NCBI RefSeq assembly: GCF_031181185.1
Contig: NZ_JAPSKZ010000002.1
Location: 1 to 52,990 of the forward strand
Direction of reading: 5' to 3'
Length of the DNA: 52,990 nt
Source of the DNA: Phenylobacterium sp.
GTDB lineage: Bacteria; Pseudomonadota; Alphaproteobacteria; Caulobacterales; Caulobacteraceae
Of this stretch, positions 46,184 to 52,990 are shown one piece after another. Within the stretch, counting starts at the first letter, position 1. Every line of letters begins with the position of its first letter. The translations under genes were made by a program, and so were the position numbers. The notes under the pieces were generated by a model that saw nothing but the letters and a program-made list of their open reading frames with translations, made no database searches and was not told the origin of the DNA.

Positions 46184-49132
46184 CTAGAAGCGCTTGGTGA
46201 CGCTCAACTTGAATGTCCGCCCCAACGGGTTGGCGGTGAATGGGTCGTAGCCCAGGTCCAGCCGGGCGAACGGCGGGTCCTCGTCGAACACGTTGTCGAC
46301 GTCGACGACCACCGTCGTGTCCCAGGGCGCCTGTAGCCGGTAGGTCACGTCCACTGTCGTGAAGGCGTCGATCTTGCGACCTTCGTTGGATTTCACGACC
46401 GGGGCGCCAGTGGCGTCCTGGAGGACGGTGGGCGCGAACGGCGAGGTGCGCTGGTCCGTGTAGCTGTCGATGTGGTTCAGCTGAACGCGCAGGTTGTGCG
46501 CTCCCGACGTGTATTCGGCGTACAGCTGCGCCTTCCACTGGGGCACCGGCACGATCTGGGTCTGGTAGTTCAGCTTGTTCACCCCCGAGAAGGCCGGCGA
46601 AACCGTCACGCCTTCGACCTCGGTGGCGCCGACGTCGTACTTGTTCACGTAGGTGACGGTGGCGCCGAAGCGCATCGAGCCGCCCCACATCTCGCCGGCG
46701 TCATAGGTGGCCAGGATGTCGACGCCGTCGGTCTTCACCTGCGGGCCGTTGACGTAGAAGGTGCGGATGCGCTGCAGATTGGCGACCGCGCAGTTGTTGC
46801 CCGCGAATACGAAGCGCGACTGCAGGCCCGCCAGGGCGGCCTGGCCGCAGTTCCCGGTCCCGGTCCCCGTGGGGAACAGGGTCGAGAACATGCCGCCGAC
46901 CGGTTCGGGCACCAGCGGGTTGTCGAAGTCGAAGCTCCAGTAGTCGATGGTGGCCTGGAAGCCGCCGGTCTTGGCAATGAAGCCGACCGAGTAGGTGAAC
47001 GCCTCCTCAGGCTCGAGCGACTCGTTACCGATGATGTCCACGGCGCGGAAGGCTCCGCCCAGGAACTGCAGGCTGGTGACCTGCCCCGGATCCATCCAGG
47101 TCAGCGGCGGGGCCCGGAAGGTAGTGCCGACCGTGCCGCGGACGGCGAAGATGTCGGACAGCTGCCAGCGGACCGACGCCTTCGGGTTGAAGGTCGTGCC
47201 GCCTTGCGATCCGTAGTCTTCATAGCGAGCGGCGAGCTGGGCCTGGATGCTGTCGGTGAACGGCAGGCTCACTTCGGCGAAGGCCGCCCACACGTCGCGC
47301 TTGAGGTCCGAGGGCGTGCCGCCGCCGAGGAACAGGAACGGTCCGTTCCGGACCGAGCAGTTCGTCGTTCCCGTCACCGGCGTGTCGATGCAAGGCGTGA
47401 CCGTCAGGTCCGTGAGCGCGTCGTACTCGGCCTCGAACCAGTTCTTGCGGAACTGACCGCCGACCGCCCAGCCGATGGCGCCGCCGCCAAGGTCGATGCC
47501 CAGCTCACCGTTGAAGACCGCGTCGGCCACGAAGATGCTGCTGGTCAGGTCGGTGCCCGTCGGCTGGAAGAACCAGCGGATCAGCTCGGGGTTGTTCGCC
47601 ACCGCGGCGCTGTAGTTCGGGTTCGTCTGACCCGTCAGCGCGTTGGACTGAATGGCGTTCGAGAACGGGTTGAACCACTGGCACCCGTTGGCGCCCGGCG
47701 TCGTGCCCGTGCAGTTCGGCCCGCCCAGGCCGCGCAGGGCCAGCTGCAGGCGGCTGACCACGGCGTCGTAGCCGATCCGGACCAGGTTGTCGGTCATGTA
47801 GGTGGCGGCGAAGTCATAGCCGATGCCGTTGCCGAACTCGCCGTTCAGGCTGGCCGAGACCCGCCAGGCCTCGTGCTTGCGGCTGCCGTGCGAGGACTGG
47901 TCGCTGAACAGCGGGTTGCCGCCCATGCTGAGCGGACGGAACAGCACGCCCGGGATGTAGGCGCCGGTGGCGAAGGCCGGCAGCTGTCCCGGGTTCTGCT
48001 GGCGGTACAGCGCGAAGCCGGGGTTGTTGGCGGGCACGAAATAGCCGGCGGCGAAGCCCGACGTCGCGGCCGGGTTCGTGGTGGCCGTCGGCGACTGCAG
48101 CGCCAGGTAGGACGGCGAGGTGTCCCACTCCGGGACATCCGTCTCCGAGTAGAGGCCTTCCAGGTGGAAGGTGCTGTTCTCGGCGATCTCCCAGTTCAGC
48201 TCGCCATAGAGCTGGAAGCGGTTCTCCTTCTCCACGATGTTGTCATAGGGCGTGTAGTTGAACGCGCAGGCCGGGGTCGTGCCGCTGAAGGTGGGCTGGC
48301 CGCCCAGCGGCGCACAGCCGACGTCGCGCTGCAGACCCATCGCAGGCGTGAAGGCTCCGGTCGTCGGGTTGTTGGTCAGCGGCAGGAAGGCGGTGACGGC
48401 GTTGCCCGTCGACCAGCCGGTTTCCGGGCTTTCGAAATAGCCGGTCAGCGCGAAGTCCCGCTCGCGCACCGACAGTTCGGACCGGTGCTGATAGCTGCCC
48501 GACAGCAGGACGTTGATCGCCCCGAAGTCCTTGCCCCACAGCGCCGAAGCGCCCCAGTCGCCCCGAGACCCGTCGATGTAGCGGTAGTTGCCGTTCAGCT
48601 CGAGGCCGTCGAAGCCCTTGCGGGTGATGAAGTTCACGACGCCGGCGATCGCGTCCGAGCCATAGGTGGCCGCCGCGCCCTCCTTCAGCACTTCGATCCG
48701 GCCGATGGCCGCCTGCGGCAGGAGGTTGATGTCCGGCGCGTCGGCGCCGATCGGCGCATTCACCATCCGCCGGCCGTTGAACAGCACCAGGGTGCGCGAC
48801 GCCCCCAGACCCCGCAGGTTGACCGTCGCTGCGCCTTCCGAGCCCTGCGCCCGGGAGTCGAACTGGTTGGTGTCGCCTAGGACGCCGTTGGAGGCCGGCA
48901 TCGCCTTCAGGAGTTCGACAGCCGATGGCGTGCCCTGCCGCTCAAGCTCGTCGGCGCCGATCACATCCACGGGCAAGGCCGCGTCCTCGGGCGTGCCGCG
49001 GATGAATGAGCCCGTGACCACGACCTCGCCGACCTCGGTGGGCGCCTGTTGCGCGGCGGCTTCGCCCGCCCATCCGAACGCCAGGGCCGCAGCCATGGCG
49101 GATGCGCTGCAGAAGAATCTGCTTTTGATCAT
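46184..49132 (-). CDS. TonB-dependent receptor (paralogue 2)
   Basis: A 982-aa outer-membrane receptor. The signal peptide covers about residues 1-27 (ending EAAAQ), and VGEVVVTGSFIRGTPEDAALPVDVI leads into the plug (seen here as its VVVTGSFIRG part). The plug continues with LRGLGASRTLVLFNGRRM and GSDAIAGVVNFITRKGF. The barrel ends in SVTKRF, with terminal Phe. It is closely similar to paralogue 1 in the plug and differs more in the loops, as expected when duplicated receptors diverge in ligand. The ligand is unknown and no TonB, ExbB or sigma-factor gene is adjacent. ATG 49132 follows GAGGGGAGGAAAC. Confidence 0.93.
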   Translation of the reverse strand: MIKSRFFCSASAMAAALAFGWAGEAAAQQAPTEVGEVVVTGSFIRGTPEDAALPVDVIGADELERQGTPSAVELLKAMPASNGVLGDTNQFDSRAQGSEGAATVNLRGLGASRTLVLFNGRRMVNAPIGADAPDINLLPQAAIGRIEVLKEGAAATYGSDAIAGVVNFITRKGFDGLELNGNYRYIDGSRGDWGASALWGKDFGAINVLLSGSYQHRSELSVRERDFALTGYFESPETGWSTGNAVTAFLPLTNNPTTGAFTPAMGLQRDVGCAPLGGQPTFSGTTPACAFNYTPYDNIVEKENRFQLYGELNWEIAENSTFHLEGLYSETDVPEWDTSPSYLALQSPTATTNPAATSGFAAGYFVPANNPGFALYRQQNPGQLPAFATGAYIPGVLFRPLSMGGNPLFSDQSSHGSRKHEAWRVSASLNGEFGNGIGYDFAATYMTDNLVRIGYDAVVSRLQLALRGLGGPNCTGTTPGANGCQWFNPFSNAIQSNALTGQTNPNYSAAVANNPELIRWFFQPTGTDLTSSIFVADAVFNGELGIDLGGGAIGWAVGGQFRKNWFEAEYDALTDLTVTPCIDTPVTGTTNCSVRNGPFLFLGGGTPSDLKRDVWAAFAEVSLPFTDSIQAQLAARYEDYGSQGGTTFNPKASVRWQLSDIFAVRGTVGTTFRAPPLTWMDPGQVTSLQFLGGAFRAVDIIGNESLEPEEAFTYSVGFIAKTGGFQATIDYWSFDFDNPLVPEPVGGMFSTLFPTGTGTGNCGQAALAGLQSRFVFAGNNCAVANLQRIRTFYVNGPQVKTDGVDILATYDAGEMWGGSMRFGATVTYVNKYDVGATEVEGVTVSPAFSGVNKLNYQTQIVPVPQWKAQLYAEYTSGAHNLRVQLNHIDSYTDQRTSPFAPTVLQDATGAPVVKSNEGRKIDAFTTVDVTYRLQAPWDTTVVVDVDNVFDEDPPFARLDLGYDPFTANPLGRTFKLSVTKRF

Positions 49133-49135
49133 CTG

Positions 49136-49148
49136 GTTTCCTCCCCTC
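49136..49148 (-). promoter_or_regulatory. Ribosome binding site of TonB receptor 2
   Basis: The leader GAGGGGAGGAAAC ends 3 bases before the ATG at 49132, with GGAGG at normal distance. GGGAGGAAAC is complementary over 10 bases to GUUUCCUCCC in the candidate sRNA at 52060-52150. The further 5' region up to 49350 holds the divergent promoters and a loose ATTTAT/ATAAAT repeat (49192-49217), but no gene. Confidence 0.7.
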
Positions 49149-49350
49149 GGCGCCTCTGAAGCGGGCGCCTGAGCAAGGGGAAGTACGGACCATTTATTTC
49201 AGCTGCGCCACATAAATTTCGGTGTTCCACCAAGCTTGGCCGTCAAAAAGGCGCCCATTGCGCAACGCGATGCCCCAAACCGGCTCTTCAGCTTCGGGCC
49301 GCGCGGCCCTATGTCGGAGACGCGCCAAGCCGGCGCTTGAGGAGGGACGC

Positions 49351-50490
49351 ATGTCGAAGGATCAGGCGCTGGAGCTACGTAGTCTGCTGCGCACGGACGG
49401 GACGCTGGAGCTGTCGCTGGCAGAAGTCACGGTCCCGGAACCAGGCCCGGACGAGATCCTGGTGCGGGTCGAGGCGACGCCGATCAACCCCTCTGACCTC
49501 GGACTGCTGCTCGGTCCCGCTGACCTCTCGACGCTGAAGGCCGAAGGATCCGCCGACCGGCCGGTGGTCACCGCCGCGGTTCCGCCAGCTGGCATGAAGG
49601 CGCTCGCCGCCCGCGTGGGTCAGTCGCTGCCGGTCGGCAACGAGGGCGCCGGCGTCGTCGTGGCGGCGGGCGCCTCGCCCGAGGCCCAGGCGCTGCTCGG
49701 TCGCACCGTGGCGATGATCGGCGGGGCCATGTACGCCACCCACCGCCGCCTGAAGGCTGCCGAGGTCCTGCCACTGCCGGCCGACGCGACGCCGGCCGAC
49801 GGCGCCTCCTGCTTCGTCAATCCGCTGACCGCGCTCGCCATGGTCGAAACCCTCCGCCGCGAGGGCCACAAGGCGCTGGTCCACACGGCGGCGGCCTCCA
49901 ACCTGGGCCAGATGCTGGTGCGGATCTGCAAGGCCGACGGCGTGCCCCTGGTGAACGTCGTGCGCAGCGCCGAACAGGAGACGCTCCTGCGCGACCAGGG
50001 CGCCGAATGGGTGGTCAACTCCAGCGATCCCGACTTCCAGGAGAAGCTGACCGACGCCGTGGCCGCCACCGGCGCCACGCTGGCCTTCGACGCCATCGGC
50101 GGCGGCCGGATCGGCAGCCAGATCCTTTCGGCCATGGAAGCAGCCGCGAACCGCACGGCCGGCGCGTACAGCCGCTACGGCTCGTCCACCCACAAGCAGC
50201 TCTACATCTACGGGGCGCTCGACACCCGACCCACCGAGCTGGTCCGCAACTTCGGTTTCGCGTGGAACATCGGCGGTTTCCTGCTCACGCCCTTCCTCGC
50301 GCAGATCGGACCCGAGGCCGCCGGCCGGCTGCGCCAGCGCGTGGCCGCCGAGCTCAAGACCACCTTCGCCAGCCGCTACACCGCCGAGATCGGCCTGGCC
50401 GAGGCGCTCGACCCGAAGGTGATCGCCGCCTACAGCCGCCGGGCGACTGGCGAGAAGTACCTGATCAACCCGCAGAAGGGCCTCGGCTGA
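49351..50490 (+). CDS. Zinc-binding dehydrogenase-like (MDR family) oxidoreductase
   Basis: A 379-aa medium-chain dehydrogenase/reductase. The GroES-like domain has VRVEATPINPSDLGLL near 40, and the NADPH domain has LVHTAAASNLGQMLVRICKADGVPLVNVV (near 170-200, shown in part). No structural-zinc cysteine cluster is seen, so it belongs to the zinc-free quinone oxidoreductase or alkenal/enoyl reductase side of the family. ATG 49351 follows GGAGGGA; a longer frame from 49222 runs back into the divergent promoter region. Substrate unknown. Confidence 0.85.
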   Translation: MSKDQALELRSLLRTDGTLELSLAEVTVPEPGPDEILVRVEATPINPSDLGLLLGPADLSTLKAEGSADRPVVTAAVPPAGMKALAARVGQSLPVGNEGAGVVVAAGASPEAQALLGRTVAMIGGAMYATHRRLKAAEVLPLPADATPADGASCFVNPLTALAMVETLRREGHKALVHTAAASNLGQMLVRICKADGVPLVNVVRSAEQETLLRDQGAEWVVNSSDPDFQEKLTDAVAATGATLAFDAIGGGRIGSQILSAMEAAANRTAGAYSRYGSSTHKQLYIYGALDTRPTELVRNFGFAWNIGGFLLTPFLAQIGPEAAGRLRQRVAAELKTTFASRYTAEIGLAEALDPKVIAAYSRRATGEKYLINPQKGLG

Positions 50491-50535
50491 CCGGGAGCGG
50501 TCGGGCGACGTCGAGCCTGATGTTGTGAGAAGGGA

Positions 50536-50610
50536 TGGTGGACGCGGCTGGGATTGAACCAGCGACCCCTACGATGTCAACGTAGTGCTCTCCCGCTGAG
50601 CTACGCGTCC
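50536..50610 (-). tRNA. tRNA-Val (anticodon GAC)
   Basis: A 75-nt cloverleaf on the minus strand. Acceptor strands are GGACGCG and CGCGTCC, with CCA encoded at the 3' end. The D-arm has AGCTCAGCGGGAGAGC, the anticodon stem CTACG/CGTAG, the anticodon GAC (50576-50578), and the T-arm GGTTCAATCC. It decodes GUC and GUU. Confidence 0.97.
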
Positions 50611-50684
50611 GTATCCTTACGTCGGGAGGCGCGGGATATACCCATGCGCCCGGCCGCTGGCAAGCGCGACGCGCGGCCGATCTT

Positions 50685-51041
50685 CTAGGCCGCGATCATC
50701 CGGTCCACCTCGGTGACGATTTCCCGCAGGTGGATAGGCTTGGACAGCACCTTGGAGCCCGCCGGCGCCTTCTCGCCCGCCGCCAGGGCGACGGCGGCGA
50801 AGCCGGTGATGAACATGATCCGGAGGCCCGGGTGCTTGGCCGCCGCCTGGCGCGCCACCTCGATGCCGTCCAGGCCGGGCATCACGATGTCGGTGAGCAG
50901 GAGGTCCCACGGCTCGTCCAGATAGGTCGCCGCCTCGTCCCCGTCGGCGCAGGCCGTCACCTCGTAGCCGGCGCGCTCGAGTGCGCGCGCGAGGAAGCCG
51001 CGCAGGGAATCGTCGTCTTCGGCGAGCAGGATACGGGGCAT
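50685..51041 (-). CDS. cpdR: Cell-cycle response regulator CpdR
   Basis: A single-domain receiver of 118 aa. The acidic pocket is EDDD (residues 8-11), the phospho-acceptor is Asp51 in LLTDIVMPGLDGIE, and the Lys is in KVLSKPIHLREIV. IMFITGFAAVAL and the ending RMIAA are typical of CpdR. In Caulobacter unphosphorylated CpdR primes ClpXP at the pole for destruction of PdeA and other substrates; the CckA-ChpT relay turns it off by phosphorylation at Asp51. A longer open frame on this strand up to 52121 is a shadow of the divergent amidohydrolase gene. Confidence 0.9.
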   Translation of the reverse strand: MPRILLAEDDDSLRGFLARALERAGYEVTACADGDEAATYLDEPWDLLLTDIVMPGLDGIEVARQAAAKHPGLRIMFITGFAAVALAAGEKAPAGSKVLSKPIHLREIVTEVDRMIAA

Positions 51042-51134
51042 CGTCACGGGTCGGCTGGGAATGAACGGCCACCATACCCTGCCAAGCGTAAACCCGCGAT
51101 GAACCCTTTGACCCACGCGGGCGCTCAGCGTTCT

Positions 51135-52055
51135 ATGCGGACGATGAATGCTTGGGAGCGCCTCGCCGGGACAGACCAGCCACAGGGGGCGCCGGCCGCC
51201 TACGAGCTTCGCCGCGCCGCGCCCGAGGGCGAGCCGCCGCCGACGCCGCTGGTGTTCGCCTCGCCGCACTCGGGCCGCCTCTACCCCGAGGACATGATGT
51301 CGGCCGCCGCCCTGGACGCCGTCAGCATCCGCCGGTCGGAAGACGCCCTGGTGGACGACCTGATCGCCGCCGCGCCCGAGTTCGGCGCGTCCGTCATCAC
51401 CGCGAACTACGCCCGCGCCTACATCGACCTGAACCGCGAGCCGTTCGAGCTCGACCCGAACATGTTCGTGGACGAACTGCCCGAGTTCGCCCGCGCCCGC
51501 ACCGCGCGGGTGGCGGCGGGCCTGGGCGCCATCGCCCGCGTCGTCTCGGAAGGCCAGGAGATCTACCGGCGCAAGCTGACGTTCGCCGAGGCCCGCGCCC
51601 GGATCGAGAGCGCGCACCGGCCCTACCACCGCGCGCTCGAGGGGCTGCTGGCCGAGGCGCTGGCCGCCCACGGGGTGGCCATCCTGATCGACTGGCACTC
51701 GATGCCGGCGGCGGCGGCCAAGGCCGGGGGCCGCGACCGGCCGTGCGACATAGTGCTGGGCGACCGCTTCGGCGCTGCGTGCGCGGGCGTGCTGCCGGCC
51801 CGGGTGGAGCGCGAGCTGGAGGCCTGCGGCTACCGCGTCGCCCGCAACACTCCCTACGCCGGCGGCTACACGACCGAGCACTACGGGCGGCCCGCGCGGC
51901 GCACGCACGCGCTGCAGATCGAGATCAATCGGGCGCTCTATCTGAACGAGGCGACGCTCGCGCCGACCAGCGGGTTTTCGGGGCTGAAGGCCCACGTCGA
52001 GCAGCTCACGCGCGCGCTCGCGGCCGCCGACTGGAGCGCGCTGAAGGGCGCGTGA
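51135..52055 (+). CDS. N-formylglutamate amidohydrolase
   Basis: A 306-aa protein of the FGase/HutG-like family. PLVFASPHSGRLYP near the N-terminus, YARAYIDLNREPFELDP near 90 and IDWHSMP near 180 hold the probable metal ligands. THALQIEINRALYLNE is near the end. It hydrolyses N-formylglutamate, or a related N-formyl or N-acyl amino acid, to glutamate; no other histidine-degradation gene is here. In-frame starts are at 51099, 51135 and 51144. None has a good ribosome site, and 51135 is a compromise. It is divergent from cpdR. Confidence 0.85.
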   Translation: MRTMNAWERLAGTDQPQGAPAAYELRRAAPEGEPPPTPLVFASPHSGRLYPEDMMSAAALDAVSIRRSEDALVDDLIAAAPEFGASVITANYARAYIDLNREPFELDPNMFVDELPEFARARTARVAAGLGAIARVVSEGQEIYRRKLTFAEARARIESAHRPYHRALEGLLAEALAAHGVAILIDWHSMPAAAAKAGGRDRPCDIVLGDRFGAACAGVLPARVERELEACGYRVARNTPYAGGYTTEHYGRPARRTHALQIEINRALYLNEATLAPTSGFSGLKAHVEQLTRALAAADWSALKGA

Positions 52056-52389
52056 GGCCAAAAAAAAGCCGCGCCCGAAGGCGCGGCAGTTCAATAGGGA
52101 GGAAACGCCCAGGAAGGGCAAAGGCGTCAGCGACGCCTAACAAGCGCTACCTACGCTGCACTGCACAAAAAGGCAAGGCCCGAGCGCATCAAAATTGCCA
52201 CACTTCGGGTGTATTGCTGAATTTCCTGCCCGTAACCAGGGCGGGACCGCACCTGCTCATCACCTGTCCAAGGTCGCGCCGCACAATCATTTTCCACGCC
52301 ATAGCGTCGCGGGAGGTGAGTTCTTGCTGGCGGCGCGGCCCGCACTCCCCTACAAGCCCGCCCTTCCTCGCCGCACGAAAAAACGTTCC
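52056..52389. other. 334-bp gap between amidohydrolase and typA
   Basis: No protein gene was found here on either strand. The left part holds the candidate minus-strand RNA and its terminator. The right part (about 52151-52389) should carry the typA promoter and leader. It includes a plus-strand hairpin (CCTGCCC-gtaacca-GGGCGGG, 52225-52245), without a U-run, which may be part of a leader structure. Confidence 0.5.
52060..52150 (-). ncRNA. Candidate trans-acting small RNA with anti-Shine-Dalgarno loop
   Basis: The minus strand holds a compact RNA-like unit ending in a strong intrinsic terminator. In order 5' to 3' they are: hairpin GGCGUC-gcu-GACGCC (52137-52123), hairpin GCCC-uuccu-GGGC (52119-52107), an unpaired GUUUCCUCCCUAUUGAACU (52106-52088), and terminator GCCGCGCC-uucg-GGCGCGGC followed by eight U (52087-52060). 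No gene to the right uses this terminator, since typA is on the other strand. A possible promoter is TTGCCT and TAGGTA, 17 bp apart (52176-52148), though it is not a strong match. CCUCCC-bearing sRNAs that bind ribosome sites are known in alphaproteobacteria. No convincing protein is encoded. Confidence 0.45.

Positions 52390-52990
<601 letters not shown>

Noticed and set aside
46472..48880. 802-codon frame antisense to TonB receptor 2
   Set aside because: Same reason: a shadow frame with no start signal or motif.
52151..52345. Minus-strand frame of 64 codons in the gap before typA
   Set aside because: No ribosome site or domain; its end runs into the candidate sRNA region.

Overview
The window is high-GC, gene-dense DNA from an alphaproteobacterium, most likely order Caulobacterales (Caulobacter or Phenylobacterium type). 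The main evidence is a set of lineage-typical regulators: CpdR (118 aa, acceptor Asp51), a TacA-like sigma-54 activator (acceptor Asp54) and GapR (89 aa, DUF2312). A LexA site in the alphaproteobacterial direct-repeat form and two large TonB-dependent receptors of the caulobacter/sphingomonad type agree with this. Genus and species cannot be fixed from the sequence alone. No phage, insertion sequence, CRISPR array or other mobile element was seen, and base composition looks even throughout.

Layout. 1-1974: end of a metallophosphoesterase gene, an LprI-like anchored protein and a site-2-type protease. 2026-10771: one long co-directional block, ruvC, ruvA, ruvB, ybgC, tolQ, tolR, tolA, tolB, pal, cpoB, tilS, mostly with overlapping or near-overlapping starts and stops; a LexA box sits before ruvA. 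10749-17592: alpha/beta hydrolase, M23 endopeptidase, a 997-aa autotransporter, and divergent from it an XRE regulator plus a membrane-anchored RTX-type protein. 17606-20906: pntAB transhydrogenase and a lone cytochrome aa3 oxidase subunit IV gene. 20978-24044: second hydrolase, acyl-CoA-dehydrogenase-like flavoenzyme and its divergent HxlR regulator. 24041-28506: M3 peptidase, Lrp/AsnC regulator, an arginine dihydrolase/DDAH-type enzyme and ornithine aminotransferase, which together read as an arginine catabolic module. 28510-32846: PQQ- and haem-dependent alcohol dehydrogenase, and a MocR regulator divergent from a YczE membrane protein. 32972-36480: tacA-like gene, a small basic protein, gapR, folE, a HAD hydrolase and rpmJ. 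36612-42802: lytic transglycosylase, MFS transporter, motA, a small lipoprotein, mnmC and a DUF6491 protein. 42862-49132: tandem paralogous TonB-dependent receptors. 49351-52990: zinc-type oxidoreductase, tRNA-Val(GAC), cpdR, N-formylglutamate amidohydrolase, a candidate small RNA on the minus strand, and the start of typA/bipA.

Most of the window is core chromosome: DNA branch migration, envelope integrity, tRNA modification, redox balance and cell-cycle control. The least explained parts are (1) a candidate minus-strand sRNA at about 52060-52150, whose unpaired CCUCCC stretch is complementary to the ribosome binding sites of both TonB receptor genes in this window; (2) the XRE / RTX-membrane / autotransporter cluster, whose two surface proteins both carry calcium-type Asp motifs; and (3) the arginine dihydrolase-like gene coupled to rocD and an Lrp regulator.
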